Below are positions 1-11,596 of a stretch of DNA of 64,000 nucleotides, in pieces. The first letter of the stretch is position 1. Each line of letters starts with the position of its first letter. Both the position numbers and the translations under genes were made by a program. The notes under the pieces were generated by a model. It saw only the letters and a list, made by a program, of their open reading frames with translations, had not been told where the DNA came from and made no database searches. The DNA is taken from the NCBI GenBank assembly GCA_022495995.1, contig JAFEMH010000519.1, positions 434,001 to 498,000 on the forward strand, given 5' to 3'. This DNA is from Adenophora triphylla var. japonica (lineage: Eukaryota > Streptophyta > Magnoliopsida > Asterales > Campanulaceae).

Positions 1-2050
1 AGTCTCTTTACATAAGATTCGCAACCCCAAATCTTCATGGAAGACAAACTAAGTTTTCTTCCATGCCACATCTCATGTGGGGCCTTAGGAACCGATTTAG
101 TAAGGACTCAATTCAGTGTAGCCGCATTATTTCTAATGCATATCCTCAAAAGGAAATAGGAAATAGGAAAGTCTAATTGACACATCATCGAACGAACCAT
201 GTCCTACAAGGTTCAATTCCTCCTTTCAGACACACCATACAATGTGGTGTTCCAGGTGGAGTCAACTCTGAAACGATTTCATAGTTTTGAGATGATTGTC
301 AAACTTTTGGCTCAAATATTGCACTTCATCTTGAAATGTTCAAAACATCTCAAATGATTCACCCTTGGACTTCATCAGATAGACATAGTCGTATCTAGAT
401 AAGTCTTTTAGTGAAATGTGATGAAATACCGAAATCCTCCCCTAGCAATGCTGCTTAATAGTCCACATACATCTCATGTATAATGACCAATAAGTCACTA
501 GCCCTCCCACTACTTTAGTGTAGGGTGGTTTGGTCAATAATCCCAATAAATAAGATCCACATTCCTCAAATGATTCGTGGTCATATGAGTCTAAAAGTCC
601 ATGTTAATGGAGTTTAGATATATGTTTCTTATTTATTTGACCAAGCCGGCAATGCTATATGAACGCTTTGTTCATATTGTTCGGTTTAGATTCCCATTTA
701 TATTATAGATATCTTCAATATTATTTTGTTTCTCATCATAAAGGATATGAAGACCATTCAATGACATATGCATTACAATAAGGCATATCATTAAATGAAT
801 ATAAAACTTCTTATTGAAAATAAGAAAATTATATCCTTCATCATCCATTTAAGAAACGGAAATAATACTCCTACTCAAATCCGGAACATAGTCATACTTG
901 TTCAAAACAAGTACTACTTCACAAGGTAAAGTGACTTCATAAGTCCCTATGGCTAATGTAGCAACCCTTGCTCCATTCTTATGAATAGGTTTAACTTACC
1001 TTCTTTGAGTAGCTTTCTATTCTTTGTTCCTTGCACATTCAAACAAATGTGGGCTCCAATCCGGTATCATATACCCAAGAATAAGAAGTCGAAAGGAAAA
1101 TATCTATCATATAGATACTTGAAGTAGTAGCAATCATATTGCCCTTCTTCACCTTTTAGGCCTTCCTAGTAAGCCTTGCAACTTTGCTTCCAGTGCCAAT
1201 CTTATTGCAATGATAGCAAACTGCATCCCTTTTGAGACACTTTGGGTTTAGCCTCTTTGGCTTTGACAACTTTTGTCCTAGGCTCAGCAACCTTTGCTTT
1301 ACCTTCTTTTCCTTCCTTTATGAACCCTTTTCTTGTGTCAACCATTAACACAATTTGTGGATTGCTCCTTCTTTCATCATATGAATTAAGAGCCTTCACC
1401 ACAATATATATCTTTTGCCTAGCTTGCACTTGAAACATTTCCTTTTGCGTTATGCTAGAAAAAAAGAATAGTTATCATACGCTCAAGGTTCTTCATAAGA
1501 GCCTTTAAACATGGTGGCAAATACAAGGCAAGCAATATTGTCAGAATCATCAACATGTTTCTAATGTTGCTTCCTTATTTGCCCTTTTCAACATTTGCAG
1601 TGGGTTCAGTAGGAACGGATTCGTCAAGAATGTACACATTATGTATTGTTCCTTTCGAACTTTGTCCTTCATAAGGACGAATCGCAATTATCATTATGTA
1701 ATGCTATTTCTACAACAAAATATACAATTATATGAACACATATCAATACCAACACATTTATCATCTTAGAGCAAATAATGTATTTTACAAATACTCCCAC
1801 TAAATCATACACCTTCCAATGCAAATAAGCATAATATGCATTTAATGGGCTAAGATCCAACTTTAATTTAATCTCAAGTACGCTATGGCGCACCGCTCAA
1901 GATTAAATTAATTAGGTAGAAAACATCAATCATATCGTATATGACTCTTAGATCTTTTATGAGATTTATTTAAGACATCATATGTCTAAGCATATTTTAA
2001 TCTCATCTTATGCCTTGGGTCCAAAACCATTTTGATAACCCAATTAAGTT
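1..2050 (-). pseudogene. decayed copia gag-protease-integrase polyprotein
   Basis: No long frame survives, but minus-strand pieces are recognisable in polyprotein order. Traces of gag lie around 1500-2050. Around 1180-1240 there is a damaged zinc knuckle (CYHCNKIG followed by a broken half). At 1050-1110 a protease-like SWVYDTG is seen (usual form LDTG). Around 200-260 lies an integrase-type TPPGTP stretch in shifting frames. At 1-60 a KIWGCESYVK motif matches the conserved segment after the integrase core. Many stops and frameshifts mean it is not functional. The same motif order is seen in the copia element at 53376-57300. Confidence 0.7.
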
Positions 2051-3146
2051 CATCCACTTTAAACGTATAGGAACCACCATTTCCTCATCTTGCTCGCAAA
2101 CGGAATAGAATCAAAGCACCTTGCTATGGCAAGCTCACCCAAAACTATCCGAGTGGTCTCAAGTGTTTTAATCATGGATTGGCATAAAGAACTTAAAAGT
2201 TAAATGAAGGTTCTTTAAAGTAGATTATAAGCATATCAACAAGAATAATCATAACTGTGCACCAGGTAAGTTCCCAAGAAAATAGGTGAGCCACAAGGAC
2301 TGCTTAAGTACCAAATCTTCATTCGACAGAACTCTTCTAGTCATGCATAATTATAATACCAATTTGAATGCAACATAATCAATACTTTATATACTGACTT
2401 GTTTCTCATAAATAATCAGACTCGTAAACTGGCTTGTTTCTCATAAACAATCAGATTCCTTCAAATTTTGCGTATACTGACTTGTTTCTCATAAACAATC
2501 AGAAAAAACCAAAATTTAACGTTTCAACTAAACATTTAACAAATTATTATTCAATGTTTCAACTAAACATCTAATAAAATTCTTAACACTTAAGAACAAA
2601 CATTCATGCATCGCAACAATTAATAAAAACACATTTAAATTAATTAAGCATGCATAAACAATGAATTAATCTAGCATAGCCCTATAAACTTTATTTCCAG
2701 AAATTTTTAGGATCCAGATTAAGACATGAAACATTTCAGATTATCAACATAATCACAGATAAGCAGAAAGATTAACAAACTGATTATGCACATATTGGCA
2801 AGTTATGTCGCGCGGCCTCATCAGCCAGTTGGCTAGATCTGTCGCGCGACATACCAAGCCCAACTACCAGAATTTCTCCTCGTGGCCAACTCTGTCGCAC
2901 GACTTAAGTTGCCAGTTTGACAGATTTTCCGAATTTCAATCAATTCCAATCATAAAGCAATCAAATCAAGTAAACAGCTTTTACATATTTAATTCAGCAC
3001 AATCAGAAGACAATTTTCACATTGTTTCACATAAACAATAAACATTCTACCGCATACAAAACATGCAATAAGCATATAAATGATTTATATCTTGATTCTA
3101 GCATGTTAATTCAAACTTAACCATACGAACGAGGCTCTTATACCAC
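2050..3146 (-). other. 5' leader of the copia element, with CpG-rich palindromes
   Basis: This stretch between the primer-binding site and the gag remnants has no convincing ORF. It carries three copies of a 10 bp palindromic motif: GTCGCGCGGC at 2807, GTCGCGCGAC at 2841 and GTCGCACGAC at 2894. The same motif is in the adjacent LTR at 3626 and 3661. It also has a short repeat of the type CTGACTTGTTTCTCATAAAC, seen three times at about 2395-2500. Confidence 0.6.
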
Positions 3147-4517
3147 TGTTGGGTTTTATGGGTCCATGCGCAGCGGAATAAGCATCTAAATAACACAAAA
3201 TCCAAGCCCTAAGATCCGTTCTATACGATTAAATTGAATTCCTATGAGATAGAATTTACTAACCTTAATTGCTTTCTGGTCTTGAGCTATCGAACAATTT
3301 ATTGGCGTGATTTTGAATCACAATCTTCGATCGTCAAAAACCTTTCAATCTTCATATTGCAACTCTAGGCCATGATCGTCAAACGAGCGAAGACCCTCTA
3401 TTGTTGTATCCACACGTAAGAATGAACCAAGAACAGTTCTTGAGGATTGCTAGATCCTTAAACTCTAGGAAGAATATTAAGAGAACTTTTTGTTATGATT
3501 TTCTTGAGAAAATTCGGCTAGATATTATTAGGGTTACAGACCTCATATTTATATTACCTTAATATAAGTATTAGTTTTCTAATCGTATTAGGAAACTGTC
3601 TGTCAAACCGCATCAGCCTTGTTGTGTCGCACGACCACAAGCAGCCCATGGGCAAGTTGTGTCGCGCGGTACAACAAGTCACATCAGGATTTCTCAATCA
3701 TTCCTTCCTTTGGTTTAACCAATTCATTCTAGTTGTGTGTGACCCAATAGGATTATATTATGTTGGCAATGAGCTCGATCAAATCGACCCTCGTAAGACA
3801 TAAGCAGACTCTAGCAAGCCATTATGTCTACCCAAATAATATAACGTAAGAGTTCATGTTTCCAATGGTACACTTCCATTTCTCCCTTTGTCTCACGATG
3901 TTATATTGAACACAAGTCATGATCCTCGTCAACTTGTATTTGTTCAATGCTTTCTCGATTTTGAGTATAATGATAATCCAATCGCATTGGGGTGTGGCCA
4001 CACACTTTCCATCATTATCACTCATCGAGGGGCCCAAGCAAAACATCTCTCTTTCGAGGGACAAATTCCATCTTGACTTCTCATCCTTCCCATCATGAAT
4101 CCGATCATGCCAAAGATAGCCTTTATAAATATCGTGTTAAGATATCGTTTGACTAAAATCAAACATGACTTTCATCATATGTAAGGTCATGATAATCTCA
4201 AGTCTAGGGACTAAATGAAGTGACCATATGAGATTTAATTATGACATTTGACCATGACATAAATCTCATACGGGTCAAGTCCAGTCACTTGTTCTTTAAC
4301 AAGTACCCATAATTTCAATGTGCATCTCTTATGCATATAATCATCATATGATTATCCATTGACAATTATACTAATTATTCTCTTAATAATCAGGGACGAA
4401 TATTATTACAATAAATATGCAAACTATATAATAATCAAATAATAAACTCAAACGATAACGATAATACATAACGGTTCTCAGTTAAACATAACTAAAGCCT
4501 AGGGCATTACACCAACA
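3147..4517 (-). repeat. 5' LTR of copia element (1371 bp)
   Basis: It starts TGTTGG and ends CCAACA. In element orientation U3 is on the right. A TATA-like stretch (TAATATAAATA on the minus strand) lies at about 3545-3565, and two CpG palindromes (3626-3635, 3661-3670) sit about 60-120 bp upstream of it. The middle of the LTR matches the 1.4 kb LTRs at 50989 and 57332, for example the block reading TCAAGTCCAGTCACTTGTTC here on the plus strand. Confidence 0.85.
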
Positions 4518-4689
4518 GTTGTTACTCAAGTAAGCAAGTTTAAAGCCCGACAAGGTTATAAAGGAATATTTCAATTGTTCAAGTATTATTTCAATGAGAG
4601 GATCGTTACAAATATTTTTTATGCAATGATCAAGATTCGACGACAACTTGCTGCAAATTCGAGGACAAATTTTTCAAAGGAGGCGAGAA
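4518..4689 (+). pseudogene. 3' end of gag-like interior, short non-autonomous LTR element (copy A)
   Basis: This closely matches 6169-6339, the last part of the interior of the neighbouring complete copy. It is the 3' remainder of a copy interrupted by the copia element on its left. It ends GAGAA immediately before an LTR, as the sister copy does. Confidence 0.7.
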
Positions 4690-5185
4690 TGATGCAGGTC
4701 AACGTGTGGAGCGACCGTGCAGCAGGATGAGGAGCGGTCGTGCAAGGCGGCTGCAGCTACAAACGGGCTTCAACCTATTTTAGGGTGTTAGGTTTAATTT
4801 TAATTATTATTATTATTTTTATTGTCATTTTCATATTTAATATTAGGGTGTTAATATTTTTGGTATTAGAAGTATATTAGGACTTTATTTTAATGTTTTA
4901 TTGATTGATTAGGTTACTATATAGACTAGGGTTATTTTGGGAAGTTTTTGACTTGTTTTTCAAGTCTTAGGGTCACTATATAATTAGGATTAATTGTAAT
5001 TCCGAAAATTAGTTGTAGATTAATAAGATTTGAGTGTTTACTCTGTTAAATTCGAAAGTTTGAGTGTTCTCCTTTCGTCCAATTCCCGACAATCGTACGC
5101 TATTCAACGTGAGTTGAAGGTCTCTTGCTAGGATCGATTAAATTCTTCTAGTAATTGACATCTATCAAAGTCTTCCGCTACGTCA
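4690..5185 (+). repeat. LTR, type A (496 bp), short gypsy-like family
   Basis: It begins TGATGCAGGTC and ends CTACGTCA. It shares its long AT-rich body with the LTRs at 5190, 6340 and 6757. Only the type A LTRs carry the GC-rich start with the paired motifs GAGCGACCGTGC (4709) and GAGCGGTCGTGC (4732). Only GTAA separates it from the next LTR. Confidence 0.8.
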
Positions 5186-5189
5186 GTAA

Positions 5190-5606
5190 TGATGAAGATG
5201 AATATAGTGATAAGTTTAGTTTTAGTTTTAATTTTATTTATTTAATGTTATTTTCGAATTTAATATTAGGTTGTTAGTATTTTTGGTATTAGAAGTATAT
5301 TAGGACTTTATTTTAATGTTTTATTGATTGATTAGGTTACTATATAGACTAGGGTTATTTTGGGAAGTTTTTGACTTGTTTTTCAAGTCCTAGGGTCACT
5401 ATATAATTAGGATTAATTGTAATTCCGAATTTAAGTTGTTGATTAATAAAAATTGAGTCTTTACTCTGTTAAATCCGAAAGTGTAGTGTTCTCCTTTCGT
5501 CCAATTCCCGGCAATCGTGCGCGATTCAACGTGGGTTGAAGGTCTCTTGCTAGGATCGATTAAATTCTTTTAGCAATTGACATCTATCTAGTCTTTCGCT
5601 ACGTCA
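5190..5606 (+). repeat. 5' LTR, type B (417 bp)
   Basis: It begins TGATGAAGATG and ends CTACGTCA. Compared with type A it lacks the GC-rich first block of about 80 bp. It is followed by GT and the Met-tRNA-type primer-binding site TGGTATCAGA. Confidence 0.8.
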
Positions 5607-5639
5607 GTTGGTATCAGATTTCAGTTCGTTCTAGGAAGA

Positions 5640-6389
5640 ATGAGCCGAGGAAAGAAGGCCACTGTGGAAGCGATCTACGAGAGAGATGAGGCGGTTCTGG
5701 AAGAACGCATCAGATCCATCGTAGATCAACGTATGGAGTTGTTGATGGAACAGTTAACGGGCAGGATGACCGAATTGTTCAATCAACAGGCTCGGCGGAA
5801 TCAGCCTAAACCTGGTGGCAGCGACGGACAGCGAGACTGGGAGGTGGATTCTGATGGTGGTGATATTTCGTGGCCTTTCGTCGAATCGGCGACTACCGAA
5901 CTTTCTATCGATTGGTCAATACCTCCAAAATATGATAAGTGTGATTGTGAAAATTGTCAGTTTGATAGTGTCCTACCTTTTTCCGATACACCTTTTCCAC
6001 AATCTATGATTGGTTGGTTTCAGCCTTCGATTTACGATGATGAGATTATTAGTCATCGATTCGTTGATCCGTTTGATATTCCTCATTCAAAGACATTTTC
6101 TTCAAGTTACATAAAAAATTTGTTACTTCATGAGTTTGTTAGATTACATTGGACAGATTGGATGGAGGTTGTTACTCAAGTAAGCAAGTTTAAAGTCCGA
6201 CATGGTCATAGAGAAAGATTTCAAGTGTTCAAGTATTATTTCAATGAGAGGATCGTTACAAATATTTTTTATGCAATGATCATGATTCGACTACAACTTG
6301 CTACAAATTCGAGGACGAATTTTTCGAAGCCGAGGAGAATGATGAAGATGAATATAGTGATAAGTTTAGTTTTAGTTTTATTTATTTAA
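5640..6389 (+). CDS. gag-like ORF of short non-autonomous LTR element (249 aa)
   Basis: The ORF starts 24 nt after the primer-binding site sequence, at the first ATG (MSRGKK), and runs 249 codons into the 3' LTR. The N-terminal 50 residues are charged and probably helical (ERDEAVLEERIRSIVDQRMELL), like the starts of gypsy gag proteins. The middle (about residues 75-160) is aromatic and acidic and matches nothing I recognise. The last 40 residues overlap LTR sequence. I see no zinc knuckle, protease or reverse transcriptase motif. It probably encodes a partial gag or leftover reading frame carried by an element mobilised in trans. Function is unproven. Confidence 0.5.
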   Translation: MSRGKKATVEAIYERDEAVLEERIRSIVDQRMELLMEQLTGRMTELFNQQARRNQPKPGGSDGQRDWEVDSDGGDISWPFVESATTELSIDWSIPPKYDKCDCENCQFDSVLPFSDTPFPQSMIGWFQPSIYDDEIISHRFVDPFDIPHSKTFSSSYIKNLLLHEFVRLHWTDWMEVVTQVSKFKVRHGHRERFQVFKYYFNERIVTNIFYAMIMIRLQLATNSRTNFSKPRRMMKMNIVISLVLVLFI

Positions 6390-6750
6390 TGTTATTTTCG
6401 GATTTAATATTAGGTTGTTAGTATTTTTGGTATTAGAAGTATATTAGGACTTTATTTTAATGTTTTATTGATTGATTAGGTTACTATATAGACTAGGGTT
6501 AATTTGAGAAGTTTTTGACTTGTTTTTCAAGTCCTAGGGTCGCTATATAATTAGGATTAATTGTAATTCTGAATTTAAGTTGTTGATTAATAAAAATTGA
6601 GTCTTTACTCTGTTACATTCGAAAGTGTAGTGTTCTCCTTTCGTCCAATTCCCGACAATCGTGCGCGATTCAACTTGGGTTGAAGGTCTATTGCTAGGAT
6701 CGATTAAATTCTTCTAGCAATTGGCATCTATCTAGTCTTCCGCTACATCA
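6340..6750 (+). repeat. 3' LTR, type B (411 bp)
   Basis: It begins TGATGAAGATG and ends CTACATCA (one change from CTACGTCA). It is near-identical to the LTR at 5190-5606 and is followed by GTTGAA and another LTR. Confidence 0.8.
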
Positions 6751-6756
6751 GTTGAA

Positions 6757-7246
6757 TGATGCAGGTCAACGTGTGGAGCGGCCGTGCAGCAGGATGAGGA
6801 GCGGTCGTGCAAGGCGGCTGCAGCTGCAAACGGGCTTCAACCTATTTTAGGGTGTTAGGTTTAATTTTAATTATTATTATTATTTTTATTGTCATTTTCG
6901 GATTTAATCTTAGGGTGTTAGTATTTTTGGTATTAGAAGTATATTAGGACTTTATTTTAATGTTTTATTGATTGATTATGTTACTATATAGATTAGGGAT
7001 ATTTTTGAAAGTTTTTGACTTGTTTTTCAAGTCCTCGGGTCACTATATAATTATGATTAATTGTAATTCCGAAAATCAGTTGTTGATTAATAAAAATTGA
7101 GTGTTTACTCTTCTTAATCCGAAAGTGGAGTGTTCTCCTTTCGTCCAACTTTTGTATTGATCAAATTCTACAAGGTTGAAGGTCTCTTGCTAGGATCGAT
7201 TAAATTCTCCTAGTAATTGACATCTATCAAGTCTTTCGCTACGTCA
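6757..7246 (+). repeat. LTR, type A (490 bp), downstream copy
   Basis: It begins TGATGCAGGTC and ends CTACGTCA. It matches 4690-5185 including the GC-rich start (GAGCGGCCGTGC at about 6776, GAGCGGTCGTGC further on). No interior follows: unrelated sequence starts at 7247. Confidence 0.8.
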
Positions 7247-8268
7247 ATCAGCCTACGAATCAAACTGAATTGTGAATGATTTTCACATTCTCATTTAGTA
7301 AAATTCTTCCTAAAGTATATCGAAGACAAGAGAATCAAAGGCACTTATTACTTAAAAGATCTACACCATCTTCATCCATTTCTTCGGTCTTTGTTTGAAT
7401 AACAACATAATGGAATCATCAGGTACATGCTTCCGCTCCTCTTTCTTCTCTCTTCTTAATCTAGATATGAGACGGCCATTGGTTTATGGATCATTATGTT
7501 CCAACATTTTTTTCTTATTCATATTTTGTGCCAATTAATATATTTTGATATTTTTATTTTTATTTTCTCTTGTTTGATTATTTTTGTTATTATTTATCTT
7601 TTTATTGTGAGGCTTTAGTATAATTATTTGTATTTATTTTAGAAAATAATTATTTTTCTAAGTTGGATATTATAATTATAATAATTAATTTACAAAAAAT
7701 ATTTTTACATTTTTATTATACTCAATATGAGAGGAGTTGAAACATTAAATTTAAGTGAAAAATGAGAATGAACTAAATATTGTTAGTTTTTTAACATTTG
7801 TTAGGATTCAGGGGCAAAATGGGATTATTGAAACATGAGGTATGACATTGATACAAATTTCACGCTATAAAGTGGGATTCAATGTATATTTTGGGAGGCT
7901 AAACGTATTTTGACCCTGTAAAATAAAAGGGGTTTGACCCGGATCAACAAGCCAAAACCACCTGTTTTAACAAAACCTTTAACCCGTTAACTTAAATGGA
8001 TTGTACGAGTTGACTCGTTTCAACCGCTAACTCGCCAGAATCCGATCAAACCCAACCCACACAATTGACATTGATTGACAGATGCCATCATGTTATTGGG
8101 CTTATGGACCCTTTGTGTTCAACAAACTGAAATAGGCTGGTCCATGGGCCTTCTCAACTTGTGTCGCTCGTTGCAATTTGTCATCTTGTCAGCTTAAAAA
8201 ACGCGGGAATTGTATCTCTCCGCTCCCAAAATCTTTCTATTCCCTCTCACGTGCGTGAACGAGCAGAT
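7247..8268. other. AT-rich spacer, no gene seen
   Basis: No coding signal is apparent. From 7910 to 8080 there are repeated ACCCG/AACCC words ending in CCCAACCCACACAATTGACA, which resembles a decayed hAT terminus but lacks a partner end. From 8200 to 8268 the sequence turns promoter/leader-like, with a CACGTG core at about 8249, before the possible first exon. Confidence 0.4.
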
Positions 8269-9914
8269 ATGATCACTAATTACCCCCTTTTGTAAGTCGA
8301 TTCAGACGAAATTATTGCCAATTTTCGGGTTATGCATAGTAATTTGGTTGTATCTATACGTATTTGATGATATTTTATACTATTATTTTTGACGATTTGA
8401 TTGTTTTGAATTTGTATGTTGTTCAAATTCCCGTACTGTAGTAGCGATACTGTTGTTGTTTGAAATAAAATCAGCGATACGATTGTTTGATGATTAAATA
8501 TGTTGTAATCTCTGTTTATTTTCCGTTGTGATTTCTTCAAATTATTCGGTTTTGCTGCCATTGTTTTTGTGATATCCCCATCCTACATCAAAAAAATGTG
8601 GGATTTTAGTGTGATAAATAGAAGATCTATACACTACTACTAAGCATCAAATAATCAATTGGACTTTTGGAGGCATGTGATGGGTTGTGTTTAACCCAGT
8701 TGAGGAGGTGCTTAGTGGGCCAGTGTGTGGTGCCTGCTTAACGGGTCGAGGCTCAGGTCGTTACAATTTTGATGATATGCTTTATTGTTATTCTCCATTT
8801 TGTTGTTTTTGAAGTTGAAAGAAATAGATTTTTTTATTGTTGAATTCATTTTGGTTTTGTACCCGAATTACTCAATTGCAATTTATTTGGAGTAAAGCTT
8901 GTCTCCATAAACATTTGATGATTTAAAGTACCTTAGACTATTCTAAATTTTGTTTGACCTAGTTTATTGGAAATGGAATTACTAGAGATTCAAAAAGGAT
9001 CCAATCTTACCAGTTAATGTTGTTCAGGCAACCTATTGGAAATGCTTGAGTTATTTATTGTTTTTAATGAAAGATGATTGCTATTGTGATTTTGGGGGTT
9101 AAGTTTGCATGTTATGATGTTCATAGCATGATAGCAAAATCTTTTAAAGATAGTTGGAGTGAACTGCGAGCTACTTGATTTGGCTGAAGGTATATCGATG
9201 ATTTAATAACCTAATGAGAGCACGATAACCAGTTAATCAATGAGATGCTCAGTCCATGTTGTTTCCTAGTTGTTTTCAAGTTCATTTAGCTCTTATAGCT
9301 ATATTGAGTTTGAACTTGTCATGATTATTAAATTATCTTGCTCATTATTGTTGTCTTTCTAATATTTTCTTGAAAAGTTTCATAATTTTCCATAAGGGCA
9401 ACTGTTTGGGGTAGTTCTTACGAAGTACAGTATATAGTTAAGATAAGCTGAGTATCTAAGACCTAGTGTGGGGTCCAAGTTGCAGCCTTGTAACTCTGTT
9501 ATTTGATTGTCCAAGAGAGCAAGTGAATGAAATCCAATACTGATAACTACTTGGGATTTTGAAGATTTGTAAAATTGTCAACCCCTCTCCGTATGACGTT
9601 AATCCCACCAACTCCCTAGCAGATGTTGCTTACATACTGAATGGTAACTCTCAAGATGCAGTAAAAGAATTAGTTACTTCAAACTTTTTTATTTTCTGTT
9701 CTTGTTTTATTTAGTATTTTCATACATATACATCCTCTCTTCCGGTTTTACCAAGGATAGGAACTGGCCGCTAACTTCACTCCTCCCATTGGTTAATCAC
9801 ATTTCAGCTATCTATTGCTGGACCTTGGAGGCAAGGGTTGATTTTGAAGAAAGGACAACTCTAGTTCATGTATCTGTTTGGGGAGGGACATGGAGCATTG
9901 GGAAGAATTTTCAG
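8269..9914 (+). CDS. possible two-exon gene start, unknown product
   Basis: A short first exon candidate (8269-8291, M-I-T-N-Y-P-L) ends at a consensus donor GTAAGT. If the acceptor ATAG at 9757-9760 is used, the phases agree and the second exon (9761-9914) reads on as NWPLTSLLPLVNHISAIYCW and about 30 further residues, ending at a CAG/GTAAAG donor. The second exon has a protein-like composition (VDFEERTTLVHVSVWGGTWS), but I do not recognise the family. No later exon was found before the LINE at 11597. The intron would hold the putative solo LTR at 8568. It may be a truncated gene, or two unrelated chance ORFs. Confidence 0.25.
8568..8765. repeat. putative small solo LTR (198 bp)
   Basis: It begins TGTGATATCC and ends GGTCGTTACA, imperfect inverted ends of LTR type. 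Its flanks GTTTT and ATTTT could be a one-mismatch target duplication. It has no coding capacity. The family is not identified. Confidence 0.4.
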
Positions 9915-9924
9915 GTAAAGTAAT

Positions 9925-11596
9925 AAAACTTCTACTATAAAACTTGCAATTTTAGCATCAATATTGATGTTTTGAGAAGACAGGCAACCAAAATGAAAGC
10001 ATAATGAAGCTATATTGATGAAAGTCATTTTTGCTATTGTTCCCTCATTAATAAAGGATGATTATAGTAGAAAGTAAAAACATGTTGCTTCAGAGTAAAT
10101 TCTCGTGCTGAATATGCAATTTGAAACATTTAACTTTGCTAACTTGAGTGAGAGCCTCTGTGGATCGGGTCAGTATTTTGAGGGGCGGATGGCCAAGCTG
10201 TTATAAGCTGGCATGGCATGGCATGGCATAGGCACCACCATTTAAGAAGCTGCAAATTGTGACATCCTTAGAAATACTCTTACATGGTTGTTAAACCAGC
10301 CTCCCAGATATTTAATTATTAATAGATCAAATCATCAAAATGTACCTTTTAGCTGGTGTTGGACTGTAGGAGAAAGCATAAAGAGGCTTTTGCTTATGAC
10401 AGTGATCTTTTTGCTTCTGTGTCAACAATTTAACTTTGGAGGGTATTATGGAGCAGTAGCATGAGAAGGAAAGTCAAGAAGCAAGGAAGAGATACTATCA
10501 TTTTTCTATTTTTTTCTGCTCTTCCCACTGTACATTCTAAATATATTGACTTCAGGCCCAACACAGAAGGGGGGGGGGCAGCTAGGGCACCGGCCCAGTG
10601 CCCAACTTTCCTAGGGGTCCATCCAGGATATAAATTTAGTACTAATATTTTACAGTGAAAAAGAGTTGCAGAATGGAATGTTGGTTTAGTGATGTGGTGT
10701 CTGCTTTTCAATTAACTGATCCCAAGTTCAATTCTTCTTATCTTCATGACACTGTTTTTGTTTTTTCTTAGGCCCATGACACTGTCTTTGTTTTTCTTGG
10801 GCCAAGTTTGATTCTTCTTATCTAGACACTGTTTTTGTTTTTCATGGGCCCATGACACTGTCTTTGTTTTTCTTGGGCCCTTGGTTTATTGGGGGCCTCA
10901 GTTCATGATATTTTACATTTTTGTTGTACTCCTCTTGAATGTCCAAAAAAAAAAAAAAATTAAATTTGTTCTTGATAAAAACAAATTTTAAAACTATTTG
11001 GACATATGTATCTGAGACAGAGGTACATTTCTTTGGGTCATTGTATATTTTTTTTTTGCCCTTGATTGGGGGCCTTATTCTATTATTTTTATTTTCTTGT
11101 ACATTTATTTGGGATCATGTCTGTTTTTTTCTTTTATATATTGGTTAGGGGCCTTAGTTTAATTGCTTTTATTAGAGTTTCATATTTATTTAATTTGTTA
11201 ATTTTTTTTCTGCATAATAATTTTATGGCTCTCATGTTTATTTAGTTTTTTTACAAATTTTTTGATATTTTGATTAGAGGCCTTATGTTTATTATTATTA
11301 TAACTCCATCGATTTTCACGTTCATATTTCACCATTCATTTTTTAAGATACTCCATTTTAACAGTTCACTTCCATAAAATAAGCAATCAATCTCAATTGC
11401 ATTCTCATAAAATTTAATCACATTCAAGATATGATAATTTTCTTATATCATGTTGAAATATTGTAAAAAAACACAAAGACATTAAATGAAACAATTAATA
11501 GCTTTTGACTTGTCAAATGTGAACTATTTACCTTTTAGATAGGATGAGGGGAGTATTATTAGTTTTTTCTTCTTTATGTTTTTGTTGTATATATAA
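9925..11596. other. spacer with decayed repeats
   Basis: No gene is recognised. At 10744-10882 there are imperfect tandem copies of a phrase built on CATGACACTGTCTTTG and TTCTTGGGCC. GGGGCCTTA-type words recur at about 10880, 11070, 11150 and 11280, suggesting an old degenerate repeat. A G-run lies at about 10569. At 10936-11030 there is a worn MITE of the GAATGTCC...GGACAT type with a central TTCTTGAT. Confidence 0.4.

Larger units (their letters stand above)
1..4517 (-). mobile_element. Ty1/copia LTR retrotransposon, partial (window edge), minus strand
   Basis: The 5' LTR is 3147-4517, with TGTTGG/CCAACA ends. A primer-binding site complementary to initiator-Met tRNA follows directly at about 3132-3145 (TGGTATAAGAGCC when read on the minus strand). 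The interior runs leftwards through a leader of about 1.1 kb and a decayed polyprotein, and leaves the window at position 1 inside the integrase region. The LTR and proteins resemble the copia element at 50989-58782, so they are related families. It is inserted in the gag-like interior of the short element whose 3' end lies at 4518-5185: the flank GTTGTTACTCAAG recurs uninterrupted in the sister copy at about 6170. The other target duplication lies outside the window. Confidence 0.85.
5190..6750 (+). mobile_element. short non-autonomous LTR retrotransposon (copy B), complete
   Basis: It has a 5' LTR (5190-5606), then GT, then a primer-binding site TGGTATCAGA at 5609, one ORF (5640-6389) and a 3' LTR (6340-6750). 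Its total length of about 1.56 kb is far below that of an autonomous gypsy element, and it has no protease, reverse transcriptase or integrase. It is flanked by other LTRs of the same family instead of by a 5 bp target duplication: the left flank is AGTAA and the right flank is GTTGA. Confidence 0.8.

Noticed and set aside
1202..1438. Open frames on both strands of about 60-78 codons
   Set aside because: The region is the decayed zinc-knuckle part of the copia polyprotein; these frames are low-complexity and not in the polyprotein register.
3888..4076. 62-codon plus-strand ORF and 78-codon minus-strand ORF
   Set aside because: Both fall in the U3 part of the copia LTR and have no homologous open frame in the related LTRs at 50989 and 57332 in the same register.
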